From: Furcasterigmium furcatum
Taxonomy: Eukaryota > Ascomycota > Sordariomycetes > Glomerellales > Plectosphaerellaceae
Length of the DNA stretch: 64,000 bases
Direction: 5' to 3'
NCBI GenBank assembly: GCA_001599815.1
Contig: BCIA01000005.1
Span: 4,596,472-4,660,471, forward strand
Shown: piece by piece, positions 44,778-54,762 of the stretch
Layout of the letters: the number at the start of each line of letters is the position of its first letter
How positions within the stretch are numbered: the first letter of the stretch is position 1
Made by a program: the position numbers and the translations under genes
Notes under the pieces: model-generated
The model's input: only the letters and a program-made list of their open reading frames with translations
Told to the model about the DNA's origin: nothing
Database searches by the model: none

Positions 44778-45204
44778 CTATAGCTCGTCAAGTACGTTCA
44801 ACAGGTCAGCCCAGGCTGCCTCCCTGTAGCGTCTGGGATTTTTCCTCACGGCGACTAGAATTTTCGTCACCTTGAACCCTCCAGACAGCAACTTCTTGAA
44901 GGCAGCAAGAAGATGAATCACGTCTCAAATAAGCTTGAGGTGAGTCCTAATTTTTTTTTACCAAGGAAACAAGCGAGAACACAGACAACCAAATCCAAGA
45001 GTTGACATGATCCCCTCCACTTCAGCGATTGCGTTGTGAAGCGTCTTTATTCGTCCGTCACTCCCGCATGTTTCCTTGTATCTGTATCACCCAGCTCGGC
45101 GTTCTCGCTACTTCTGTCAGTGTTGGTGCTATACTTGCTCGGCGAATTGGTACTCACATGTCTTTGTCCCTTTTCCTTTTGGCCTTAAGGTTGTTGGCAG
45201 CCAT
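44778..45204 (-). pseudogene. Probable small gene or gene relic, minus strand
   Basis: Two pieces look like coding exons. At 45204-45158 an ATG opens MAANNLKAKRKRDKD and runs into a GTGAGT donor. At 44924-44778 a 48-codon open stretch ends in TAG and reads, in part, LLAAFKKLLSGGFKVTKILV and RRYREAAWADLLNVLDEL, which looks like the amphipathic C terminus of a real protein. Between them, segments around 45113 (SSENAELGDTDTRK) and 45020-45060 (KTLHNAIAEVEGIMSTLG) are protein-like but lie in different frames with stops, and no intron set I tried joins all of them cleanly. Either a decayed gene or a small gene with unusual introns. Family not recognised. Confidence 0.3.
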
Positions 45205-45700
45205 TGTAGCTATAGCAGCTGGAGGAGTCTAAGTCCGCAGGCGTTACCGGCGCTAGCCAAGTTATGGCTCCGGTCTTACGCGACGGAGACGAAGGGGTCA
45301 CATCCGTCTAAGAGCCCCTTAGGTTATGCAGGGTTCGGGAGGTACATAGCCTGATATTTGATTTATTGCGCTCTGCTCCTATCGATGTGACTAACGCCGT
45401 CAGATGGCTGTGGAGAAGCTGAGTTACCTCCTGCTCAGTGCGGCGTCACGATGCGGGATTTCCATTATGGCAGTCGTGTAAACAGCCATGTCGCTCGATT
45501 GTGTTGCAATCCTTCGAGCTTCTATGTCCATGGCCCCGAATGGCGTATCATGATACATGCTGCTCTGCCAAGCCTGGACACTTGATGCGAAAATTGATGC
45601 AACCACAAAACAGCTAGGCAGCACGCAAGAGTGGCCTCATGAGGAGGGGTGGGTGGATGCTCTAGCTTGTAACATACTGCATACCTGCCGTTGACCCTCC

Positions 45701-45835
45701 TAATACGCGCTTGCACGATGCGGGCTTGCTTGATACGCGTTTCCACGATGCGGGCTTGCTTGATACGCGTTTGCTTGATACGCGTTTGCTTGATACGCGT
45801 TTGTTTGATACGCGTTTGCTCTATGCGTATGTGGA
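45701..45835 (+). repeat. 15-bp minisatellite, nine units
   Basis: Nine adjoining 15-bp units of the consensus TGATACGCGTTTGCT, the outer ones degenerate. Unit length is a multiple of three, so both strands stay open: the plus strand reads LIRVC-type and the minus strand TRIKQ-type pentapeptides. The minus-strand frame (45875 to 45522) begins MKFSVVAS but does not end like a known protein, so I call the array a repeat rather than a gene. Confidence 0.85.
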
Positions 45836-46620
45836 CAAAAAGTCTTGGGCGTGACGCAACCACAGAGAACTTCATGGGGTAAACGGCGAAGATGATGTAA
45901 AAAGTAAAGAGTCAGGGCTTTGTTAAGCCGTCTTCGCTTAGTACCTCAGTATCTCTGGCCATCGCAGTTATTTATATGGCTGGACGAGGGTGACACAGTA
46001 AGTCAACCTCCTTTCCCTACCCCTACCTCTCCCACTTTCACTACCGATATAATCCTAACTAAAAAAAGGGTCGCGGGGATTTACGAGGGGGCCCGGCGGA
46101 AAGGGGCGTGCTGAATCGGCGAGAAAACATATAGACAGAGTACCGCGTGCCTAATATCGGCCGTCGCATGGTTGTGCGTATCTGTGTGCTGCCTTTAAGC
46201 CCTTGTCGCCTCAAACTTCTGGCTGCAAGGCCCCCCCCCTCACTAGGTTCATGACCTGGGGTCTGCAGCTTGGCCTTGACCCCTGTTACCATTCGCTTGC
46301 GAGAGACCTGGAGGGCTGGGCTTCTGTAATCCTTGTAAACACATTTGGTTGTAGGAGCTCGATGCAGACCTCTCCTGGATGCAGGTATGAGAGCCTATCA
46401 GATGATGGCATCACACCACACAGTTAATATTCGAGGCTGGGCGTCAGAACAGGGGTCTATCGTGCACGTCGGATGTCAGAAACGGCGAGACCGGCGACAA
46501 ACTGGACCAGACCAGACCACCTTTCCCGGAAGTCGCAGGCAAGGAGGTGACTGATGAGCTACACTTCATCGCGCCCCCACACACTACAGGCCTACTCCTC
46601 TTGGCTCTTCTGGGCTCAAG

Positions 46621-46628
46621 TATAAAAA
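46621..46628 (+). promoter_or_regulatory. TATA box of the KR-site secreted protein gene
   Basis: TATAAAAA, 88-95 bp upstream of the ATG at 46716. Confidence 0.55.
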
Positions 46629-46715
46629 AGATCTTTAGACTCTCGTTCCAAGCCTGATTCTTGTCCCATCCTCACCTCTATCTCCATCTTAGTGCCGCGC
46701 CTCCGCACCGCCGAT

Positions 46716-47576
46716 ATGCGCTTTACTTGCCTTCTCCCCGCCTTCCTGGCGTCTATTCTGGCGTCTGCCTCGCCTGCTGAGCTCGAAGAGAGGTCTCTAG
46801 ATCATCTCGCTGAAGGCGAAGTCCACGTCCTCAAGCGCGACACTATTATCACCCCCCGTGATATTGAGTTGGCTGAACGGGATGGCGTCGACCCCAGCCA
46901 GAGTAGGTCAAGCCTTTTGTACTATGACTTAGTATAGCACTAATACCTCATAGTGTATCGACACTCCATGGTCAAGCGTGACGATGGAGATCATGTTACT
47001 ATCTGGGTGGACAACTCTTACATCGAACTCGAACATGACGAGTCGGACCCAGATGACTCGGATGACTCGGATGACTCGGATGTCGAGCTAGCAAAGCGCC
47101 AATCGTACAGGGTCATCAACAATTCTTGGCTAAGTGGTGCCCGACCAAGGGAGTGCTACCTCGGTCGGACTACCTACGTTGGCGACACAGGCCCGAACGC
47201 TCCCTTCACCGGCGGTGCTAATGCTATTATCGGCTGGAGTAGCAACTGCAGGGGCTCGTGGGACGTCCGCACGCCTACTTCTAGAAATCTTATTGTTGCC
47301 GGCAGCAATAGAGGAAGAAACATGCGCTTCAGGGCTCAGTCAAGATATAACATCGGTGGAAATGTCGTCGCTAGGGTGGGCTGTCGCGACGTTGGCCTCA
47401 TCATCCGAAGTTCTCGGGATCGTTTCCAGCGCAACATCAATGGATGGAGACTGCGCGCCCGCGGCACTGCATTATGCGACTTGGCCAGCAGCACTTGCTT
47501 CGAGAATAATTGCCCAACGACCGGCGGGTCCCAAACGATTGACTGGTGGATCGGCAACTGGGATGGACGCGTATAA
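46716..47576 (+). CDS. Secreted protein of unknown family with several KEX2-type sites
   Basis: Two exons, 46716-46902 and 46954-47576; 269 residues. Upstream in-frame codons lack ATG. Signal peptide MRFTCLLPAFLASILASASP. The propeptide-like N half has dibasic KR sites at VLKRD, MVKRDD and ELAKRQ, matching Kex2 processing, and an acidic repeat DDSDDSDDSD coded by a 9-bp tandem repeat. The mature part, from QSYRVINNSWLSG on, is about 155 residues with Cys in PRECYLG, SSNCRGS, RVGCRDV, TALCDLA and TCFENNCP; it is Arg-rich and has WWIGNWDGRV at the end. I recognise no family. A secreted, proteolytically matured protein, possibly an effector or toxin-like antimicrobial, but this is inference only. 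It is the sole intact gene in a repeat-bearing island. Confidence 0.75.
47052..47080 (+). repeat. 9-bp coding tandem repeat (GATGACTCG)
   Basis: Three near-perfect copies of GATGACTCG encode the DDS repeats of the secreted protein; slippage would add or drop three residues without frameshift. Confidence 0.85.
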
Positions 47577-48595
47577 CTGAGCGGCTCATCTTCCGGGACG
47601 TTTTTTGGCACCCGACATGTCCTCCTGTGCGACTTTTCTGGCTGTTCAGCAGCCGGCGGTATATAGTGTCGAGTCTCTGGCTTAACCAGTGCTCAAGCCC
47701 TTCTTTTCATTCTACGAGTAGGTTGTTCCTTCCCGAGCTAAGAAACCCCAAGGAAAGAGACCAATTGATCATAATATTTATTTTGCAGTACCTGCCGCTC
47801 GATCTAACGTGTGACACGTGATGGTTGTATGTCAAATTGCAAACTTCCATGACAAGACTTAAAGAACATAATAATACCCTAGAATAGAACTACGTAAAAT
47901 CGCTCAGCAGGGGTATTAGTTATCACCCTTGTGTCTCACATGCCACTTTAGCTGTAAAAGGTATGGACATGGATGTGTCAAGATTAGGGGCCGGTTGGCT
48001 AGTCTCTGTTTCTTGTATGTGCCAAGTCACCGCGGGTATCCTCGCTTCCACGTAAATCTATTCCGGGGGCATTACTGTCTATATTTAATCGTCGTGATCA
48101 CCTAGAATTTCCATCACACATTCCATAGCCTCACTCCTTACACATTCCACCAAAGTCAAAAGCTATCATTCTCCAGAGATCTTCTAACACCATTATGGCT
48201 TATAGTTTCCCTCGTTATATAGGGCCTCCTCTCCTATACGGCAACGGGCCATAATAAGAAACTCTTTTCCACCGAGCCGGGAACATAGAGCCGATGCCTT
48301 GCCCTTCTCACATCCGAAAAGTCCTGCCCGAGTCAGACAAGTCTTTAGAGCCGGCAATCTAGCTGTGAGAATTAGCGACCAAAAGTAGTCGCTAGGTCTA
48401 CTCTTTAGGCTCCTTAAGCGACGACCGATTGATGACCGTGACTGTCCTCCGCGCCAGCCGCTCCCCCCAAGGCTGATGCTTGTCGTACAGCCCGATGTGG
48501 TCGAGGATCTGGACCACGGCAAGCGGCGTGCAAGGAAGAATGGTGTTCAGGTCCGCGGTCGGGCCAAGCAGAGCCCGGCGTTCAAGCACCCTTTT
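47577..48595. other. Intergenic, AT-richer; no supported gene
   Basis: 1.0 kb of AT-richer sequence. A minus-strand frame (48398-48724) crosses its right end but overlaps the better supported plus-strand gene on the other strand; not called. Confidence 0.4.
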
Positions 48596-49264
48596 ATGAC
48601 AACGATCAATCCCTCGAGCAACCCGACTTTCTACGACAGCTGGGAGAGGGGCGTCAGCTTTGACCTGATCTGGCCGGATCTCCTGGAGGATACCTTGAAG
48701 GATGGAACGTCGCTTCTCGGACATTTTGCGAAAGGAGTCTGGGGGAGCAGGGGTAAGGCGACAACCGCCGCTTCGGTCATCATGCGTTCACCAAATCTGC
48801 AGCCTTCGGGTTTCAACGCGAGATCATGAAGCTGGCAAGGAAGTCAGCGGCAAACAAACATGATCTCTGGGGGAGAGACGAGCTTCGATGGAGCAAGTTT
48901 CCCGAAGGTGAGGTGCCTCGATTCGCGTTCCTGTGGACCCAGCACGAACTGATCGATGCGTGAACTAGGAACCATCATCGCCGACGACTTCATTGTCGTC
49001 GAGAAAACACCTTCCCTGCTCATGTTACGTGGCGGGCTCTCACCCAGAATTGCGCCTGACGGATCGCGCGAAATGGACACGGTAATCATCCTGGAGGCAA
49101 AGCCTGACACGACAAGAAAGGTAGTACGGTTCAGGCTCAAGTCTGTCGTTCTCAATGGCACAGACACGGGCGGAAATGTCCCAATAGACAGCGTAGCAGT
49201 CTACCTTCACGAGCTCTACGCCAAGGTTCTGCTCTCTGCTGGTCTAGAGAACTGTCTTGTATGA
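48596..49264 (+). CDS. Uncharacterised three-exon protein
   Basis: Exons 48596-48752, 48803-48907, 48969-49264; 185 residues. The frame is broken up by introns of 50 and 61 nt, so no long open frame shows it, but GT-AG joins give one coherent chain: MTTINPSSNPTFYDSWERG, LLGHFAKGVWGSRAFGFQRE, DELRWSKFPEGTIIADDFIV, RGGLSPRIAPDGSREMD and the end VLLSAGLENCLV. It has no signal peptide or membrane helix. I do not recognise a named domain; the mix of helix and late beta strands (VVRFRLKSVVLNG) suggests a compact globular, possibly lipocalin- or SRPBCC-like fold, which is a guess. An alternative in-frame ATG at 48476 would add 40 basic residues; 48596 is preferred because the added part looks like leader. 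Confidence 0.65.
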
Positions 49265-49567
49265 AGAGCTAGTGTATTCAATGGGCGGAAGTAATACTTG
49301 GATCGCAAGGAATTGACTGAACTATCTCTAAGGGCTGTAATATATCTCCGAGAGCGGAACTCACAGATGAGATGCTGAAAGAAGCAGGCACTGAGACAGG
49401 GGATTCTGTCACCTTGCCGTGCTGTGAGGCAGCTCAGTGATCTACGGGTTGGGCTAGGGTATCAGCTCAACTCTTATATATCAGTTTCTTGGAGAGGCAC
49501 TTTGGGTTGGTTAACCACTACGCCTCTCTTAAGATACTTTTGGGTGTACATCTCAAATTTGGCCGGC
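49265..49567. other. Convergent intergenic region
   Basis: About 300 bp between two convergent genes; no feature seen beyond expected 3' UTRs. Confidence 0.45.
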
Positions 49568-52009
49568 CTACTTATACTCAATAAACACCGGGCTCGTGAT
49601 TACCTTGCCTCCGCTGTACTCTCGCCCGACGAAATAGACGGCGCGGCTCGTCCCAGATGCCTCTGCCGGAGCGGCCACGGTGAACTCGCCCTCGACCCTC
49701 CTGGGAAGCTCAACGTCAAGGATCGTCTCCGCGGACACAAACAAGTCCGCGCCGCCCTTGATCTCTACAGTCTTTCCTCCTTCCCGAGACGCCTCGTCTC
49801 CCGTCAGGAGCAGGCTGAACTCGGGCTGGGCCTTGTGCGGGTTGCCATTCAACGCATTGCCGACCTTCACGTACCCTCCCAGCTGGCCGGTGACGCTGAT
49901 GGTCTCGGGTACGTCCGAGCCCGAAAAGAAGATGTCCACGCCGTCGAAGTCGCCGCTGGTCTTGCTGTCAAACACCGCCTGCGTCTCGGACACCACCTTG
50001 ACCGTGCTCTCGGGATCATCAGAGACGCCCCCGAAGGGCTGAACGTGGGAGATGGATGCCCCTGTCACGAGGATAGAGCCGTGCCAGACAGCCTCGCGGT
50101 ATCTGTCGTAGAGGCGGGCACCTCCCCACCTGACGCGGACCTTCTTCCGCGCTGCGCCCGATGCCTTCTCCGATGCCTCTTTCTGCAGGTCCCGACGAAA
50201 GATCTCGCCGCTGGCGTCCCAGGCTTCGACCGAAGAAAAGCCACTGGTTCCGAAGAAGTGATAACGCAGCGTCAAATCCTCGCCAGAGCCGACGGCAATG
50301 TCATCGCCCTGGAGCTTTCCCTCCGGGGTGTTGACGAGCCCGACAAGCCGCTCGCCAGTGGTGGCAAACGTCCGCCGAGACCGCAGCGTGCGCCCGACCT
50401 CACCCCTCTCCAGCTTCTCCGCGAGTACACCCGTCAGGCCTCCCTTGGTGCCGAACACGGCCGTGCCGGGCACGCCGCCTCCGCAGCGGCCGCGGTGCTC
50501 GTCCGAGTTGGCCGAGACGCCCATCTTCCACCCGCGCCGGACCGCGTCCCGGAGAAGCCACTCGAAGAGGCCCCATGCGCTGCCGATCTCCAGCAGCCGC
50601 TCCAGCTTCGGGTGGTGCCAGGCCAGGTTGCAGCGGCGTCCTCCTACGTGTGGCATCATGAGGTGCGCCTCGGGGGCGTGGCCGTACGTCGCGTACACCT
50701 CGTCCAGCGGCCAAGCGCCCGGCCGCAGCTCCGCGGGGCCGTCCTCGTTCCACTCGAAGCTGCGGGCCACGTTGCCGTTTCTATCGAAGGGAAACTCCGG
50801 CGGCGCGGTGGCCGGGTCGTCGAGGAAGACGACGTTGTGGTCGCCGCCTGCCGCGGAGTTGCCGCACCACTCGGTGCCGGGGAACACGACGTACTCGCCC
50901 TCGCTGTTCACCTGCTTGATGATCTCGACGGTGGCGTCCCACCGCTGCTTGGTGACGTTGAAGTCGTTGGCGGTGTACCCGACGACGTCGAGGCCGGCAA
51001 TCTTCTGGGCGTACGAGAAGTTGTACGTTGTCGAATTGGTGCCGACGGTATCGTCCGAGTGGACGTGGAGGTCGGCAAAGAGGACCCGCGGGACCGGCAG
51101 CGAAGACGCGGCCGTGATGTAGTCGACGCTGCTGCTGGTGATGGCTCCGGCGGCGTCAACGATCGACACTGAGACCACGAAGTCTCCATCCTGGGGCAGC
51201 TCCGTCTTTGCGCTCACGGTTGTCCAGCTTTGGCTTGGGAGGGACAGCACCTGGCTCCAGTGAGGTTCGTCTGAGCCCTCAGCCGTCACAGAGATGCGAG
51301 CCTCGAGTCCGGCGAGGTCAGCGGTTGCGTTTCCCCAGACGTCCTCCGTGTGAACGTGGATCGGAAACGCCGCATTGGGCCGGACCACGCGGGGTGTGAT
51401 GGCCTTTGTCTTGGCCACCGGGCCTGGCACGATGGGAAAGGCGATGTCAGGCTTGATGGGCGCAAAGCGAGACGTGCCGACGGGGTCGATGTACCATCTC
51501 ATGAGGAACTTGTCCTCGACAAAGGTCTGGACGCGCGTACCACGGGCGCCCCATCGCCTGTCGCCGACGCGGACCATGATCTTGTCTCCGGGGTTCAGGT
51601 ACCCGTCGACGACATCGATGATGATGGCCTTCTGGAACGGCCTTTCGTGGCCCTTCTGGTCGAACCGCACGGCGAGCGACTGCACCGTGGCCGGAGTCTG
51701 GCCGGGATGAAGCGGGCCAGCGACGTACTCGGCCGAGACGTAGTTGTCCTGCCTGGGATCCGAGGTCTGGAAGAGCGCCCAGTCAGAGTAGAACTTGAAC
51801 GTCCCCTTGATCCAGGCGCCGTCGGCCAGGCCGCTGGCTCCCACGGTGTACTCTGTGACGAGTTCGGTCCACTGGCCGGCGACGAGGCTCTCCGTGTTGC
51901 ATTTGAGCGTGCCCAGGAACGGGAGGCTCTTGGTGTGCTGGTACAGGCCCGTCGGCGCAAAGTACTCGCCGGCGAGGGCCGTGAGCTGGTCGTCGGATAG
52001 TGTCTTCAT
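49568..52009 (-). CDS. DUF3604 / PHP-like metal-dependent protein
   Basis: 813 residues in one exon, no signal peptide. The first 300 residues form beta-rich domains (EYTVGASGLADGAWIKGTFK, DKIMVRVGDRRWGARGTRVQ). A PHP-type metal site begins at about residue 310 with VLFADLHVHSDDTVGT, continues with FPGTEWCGNSAAGGDHNVVF and LMMPHVGGRRCNLAWHHPKL, and ends near 495 with GVSANSDEHRGRCGGG. These His and Asp clusters follow the DUF3604 family, seen mainly in bacteria and some fungi, and suggest a di- or trinuclear metal centre for phosphoester or other ester hydrolysis. No substrate is known. A C-terminal all-beta part follows. It is head-to-head with a DAL5-type permease gene across 830 bp, so the two may act on one imported compound. 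Confidence 0.85.
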   Translation of the reverse strand: MKTLSDDQLTALAGEYFAPTGLYQHTKSLPFLGTLKCNTESLVAGQWTELVTEYTVGASGLADGAWIKGTFKFYSDWALFQTSDPRQDNYVSAEYVAGPLHPGQTPATVQSLAVRFDQKGHERPFQKAIIIDVVDGYLNPGDKIMVRVGDRRWGARGTRVQTFVEDKFLMRWYIDPVGTSRFAPIKPDIAFPIVPGPVAKTKAITPRVVRPNAAFPIHVHTEDVWGNATADLAGLEARISVTAEGSDEPHWSQVLSLPSQSWTTVSAKTELPQDGDFVVSVSIVDAAGAITSSSVDYITAASSLPVPRVLFADLHVHSDDTVGTNSTTYNFSYAQKIAGLDVVGYTANDFNVTKQRWDATVEIIKQVNSEGEYVVFPGTEWCGNSAAGGDHNVVFLDDPATAPPEFPFDRNGNVARSFEWNEDGPAELRPGAWPLDEVYATYGHAPEAHLMMPHVGGRRCNLAWHHPKLERLLEIGSAWGLFEWLLRDAVRRGWKMGVSANSDEHRGRCGGGVPGTAVFGTKGGLTGVLAEKLERGEVGRTLRSRRTFATTGERLVGLVNTPEGKLQGDDIAVGSGEDLTLRYHFFGTSGFSSVEAWDASGEIFRRDLQKEASEKASGAARKKVRVRWGGARLYDRYREAVWHGSILVTGASISHVQPFGGVSDDPESTVKVVSETQAVFDSKTSGDFDGVDIFFSGSDVPETISVTGQLGGYVKVGNALNGNPHKAQPEFSLLLTGDEASREGGKTVEIKGGADLFVSAETILDVELPRRVEGEFTVAAPAEASGTSRAVYFVGREYSGGKVITSPVFIEYK

Positions 52010-52839
52010 GGCGACTTGGGACTGAGTGTGATGGGTTCAGTCATGAGAACACACGCGGGATCGTGAGTCGTAGGCACCGCCACAACTTATTGCTATGAGA
52101 TTCTAGTCATATTCGATGAGTTTACCGTTGATCATCGGCTCAGATGTCCCGGGATGCGGGTCCGGGATTGCTCAATATTCGGGACGGATTGCGTGCTCCT
52201 TTAGCGTCCGCGCACCGGAGCTCAACACCTCACAGACCGACCACCGCCTGAAGAGGGCAATTTACAGGTACCAGCAGTCGACCTGGTCCCACGATGGATC
52301 TCAACGGTGTCCGCTAGTCCACTCTTAGCTGTTGCAAGATGCCATCTGGGACGGCCCCTGGATGACGCCATCTCCCATGTCCGCAGAGTTGCGGGACCTC
52401 AGTACTGAATAGGAAGACCACCACCACTCAGATTCGCCCTCTCAACTCATTGTATGGGCCTGAGCTAAAAGTCTCTGAGTCGTCGAACAATACTTATCTG
52501 GCCATGATCCTGGATCCATGCCATTGCCAGTGACAGGCAGCCCACTCAACGTCCGGCCATCGGATAACTTGAACCGTCGTCTCGGGTGCCCTCGAGGGAC
52601 CGAGACGAGTCAATGCCTTGAATACCTCGCAATAGCCCCGTAGTCCCACGATTGCGTGCTCGTCCGGTGCCCTGAAGCGTGCACGAAATTTGCAGCCTTG
52701 CCCGATAGCCAGTCCCAGGGGTCCTGCCGGGTCTTGGAGGAGATGGGCGGTATAAGACAGGACGGACCTGGAGGCGCCCGACTCGGCCTGTCCCGCCGGG
52801 CCCTGACTCTCTCTTTTCCAGGCCATCGCAACCGCCAAT
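52010..52839. other. Shared divergent promoter region, DUF3604 gene and permease gene
   Basis: 830 bp between two diverging start codons; a TATA box for the permease is visible, none for the other gene. No supported coding frame. Confidence 0.55.
52751..52756 (+). promoter_or_regulatory. TATA-like box of the permease gene
   Basis: TATAAG about 85-90 bp upstream of the permease start codon. Confidence 0.45.
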
Positions 52840-54488
52840 ATGTCTACCCAGGACGTGAAGACCGCCACTGAACCCTCTCAGCTGTCCCTCGGCAACGAGA
52901 AAACCCTCAAGGATGGCAGGCAGTCGCCCGCCCTCGAGGTCGACTGGTCCCAGGAAGAGGAGACTCGGGCCAAGCGCAAGATGGATTTTATCATCATGCC
53001 GCTCCTGACTCTCGGTTTCTTCTGTCTCCGTGAGTTTCTTTGTCGAGATGGCATGAATTTGTTCTGACTAGACACGATCCAGAGCTTGACCGAGGGAACA
53101 TTGCCAATGCCATCACCGACACCTTCATGGAGGACGTCGGCATCACCCAGTTCCAGTTCAACATCGGACAGCAGCTCCTCTCCCTCGGCATTGTTCTCTT
53201 CGAGATCCCCTCTAACATGATTCTCTACCGGGTTGGCCCCGGAAAGTGGCTCACCCTGCAGCTCTTCCTCTTCGGCCTCGTCAGCACGTTCCAGGCCTGG
53301 CAGACTAACTACACCGGCTACCTCATCACGAGGTTCCTTCTGGGCGTTACCGAGTCCGGGTATATCCCCGGTGGTCTCTGGACGCTCTCGACATGGTACA
53401 CTCGTAACGAGACAGCCAAGCGCGTCATGTTCTTCTTCTTCGGCAACCAGCTGGGCCAGGCCTCCAGCAAGCTCATCGCCTACGGCATCCTGCACATGAA
53501 GGGCGTCGGCGGCCAGCCCGGCTGGTTCTGGCTCTTCGTCATCATGGGCGCCTTCACGATCCTCAGCGGCATCGTGCTGGGCTTCTGCCTGCCGGACTCC
53601 TTCCAGAACCCGAGCGCGACGTTCCTCCCCGGCTACAGGTGGTTCACCGACCGCGAGCTGCACATCCTGCGCACGCGCGTCATGCTGGACGATCCGCAGA
53701 AGGGCAAGAGGAAGGGCCACATCGACTGGGCCTCGATCAAGAAGACCTTCTCCAACTGGCGCATCTGGATCCACGTCCTCATCACGCTGGCCAACAACGG
53801 GCCCTTCCGCGGGTTCGACACGTACTCGCCGTCCATCATCAAGGGGTTCGGCTTCGCATCCCTCCAGAGCAATGCCATGGCCTCGGTGGGCCTCTTCCTC
53901 CAGGTCCCCGTTTCCTTCGCCTTCAGCTGGGTGTCGGACAAGTTGTGCGTCTCCTAGTCTCTCCATCGGGTTTTGTGGGAGCATTGTACTGACATTCTTC
54001 GTCCTTAGTGACAAGCGCGGTGAGACCGTCATCACCGGCATTGGGATGCACCTCGTCGGCTACGCGTTCAACCGCGGCTTCACCGAGCTGCAGAACAACC
54101 GCGCCGTGCGCTTCTTCGGCGTCGTCTGGACGCAGACGTTCGCCAACCTGCCTCACCCCCTGAACATCACCTGGATGTCCCTGATGGCCTGCCGCGATCC
54201 CGAGGAAAGGTCCCTAGCCATGGCGATGTACGTTGATTCTCCCCTTCCCGACTGATTCCCGTCGAGTTTCTGACTGACCCCTCCTGTAGGATCATCATGA
54301 GCGCCAACATCGGCGCCATCTACGGTGCGCAGCTCTTCCAGGCCGACGACAAGCCGCAGTACCGCAGGGGGTTCAGCATCAACATCGGTCTTCTGGTTTT
54401 CGCGCTGCTCGTGGCTGCTTTCAGGCACGGGGACGAGATCAGGCGTCGGCTGCGCCAGGTCAGGGCGGGTAGCCCGATTTCTGCCTGA
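52840..54488 (+). CDS. MFS transporter, DAL5/allantoate-permease (anion:cation symporter) family
   Basis: Four exons, 52840-53029, 53083-53944, 54009-54227, 54290-54488; 489 residues with about twelve hydrophobic segments. After a hydrophilic N tail the first helix leads into QLDRGNIANAITDTFMEDVG, the hallmark of this MFS family, followed by LFEIPSNMILYRVGP and FLLGVTESGYIPGGLWTLST. Later, MSANIGAIYGAQLFQADDKP and QYRRGFSINI match the family's eleventh and twelfth helices. Members import organic anions such as allantoate, nicotinate, pantothenate, biotin or phthalate-like acids by proton symport at the plasma membrane. Substrate cannot be assigned. Exon joins (FFCL-QLDRGN, SDK-FDKRGE, LAMA-MIIMSAN) are in frame at GT-AG borders. 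Shares a promoter region with the DUF3604 gene. Confidence 0.92.
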
Positions 54489-54762
54489 AGAGAGGCATAT
54501 TTTCTCGGGACATGGGGTTGCAGAGGCAAGTATAGACGTACAGGGGTGTCGCAGGATATGGCAACATAGTACTAGTACTGTGAGAGGAAGACCGCTCTGT
54601 CATAGGAGATACAGATGTAATCATGACTCGGCTTTGGGAAGACTCTGCCTGCGCGTATACGGCCGCTGGCCCCCCGCAACTAGTCCATGTTCACAGTTGA
54701 GAACAAGGAGCCGCGAGGGACGCTTCACTTCCTGCGGCCCGGAGACACTCGCTCACTCATTG

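Larger units (their letters stand above)
43269..46715. other. Gene-poor island with repeats and relics
   Basis: 3.4 kb without an intact gene, with two short tandem repeats, one probable gene relic and poly-A/poly-C runs (about 44947, 46050, 46230). No transposase or terminal repeats recognised. See separate entries. Confidence 0.5.

Noticed and set aside
45424..45624. Minus-strand frame with a hydrophobic start resembling a signal peptide
   Set aside because: It begins at GTG, not ATG, lies beside the minisatellite and has no clear upstream exon.
46030..46130. Poly-A-bearing segment that could be a retroelement tail
   Set aside because: Only a short A-run near a GC-rich patch; no target-site duplication or coding remnant could be seen by eye.
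48398..48724. 108-codon minus-strand frame
   Set aside because: Overlaps the first exon of the better supported three-exon plus-strand gene; no family motif.
49424..51172. 582-codon plus-strand frame
   Set aside because: Antisense to the DUF3604 gene, no recognisable domain.
52878..54041. 387-codon minus-strand frame
   Set aside because: Antisense to the MFS gene; acidic, low complexity, and spans its introns.
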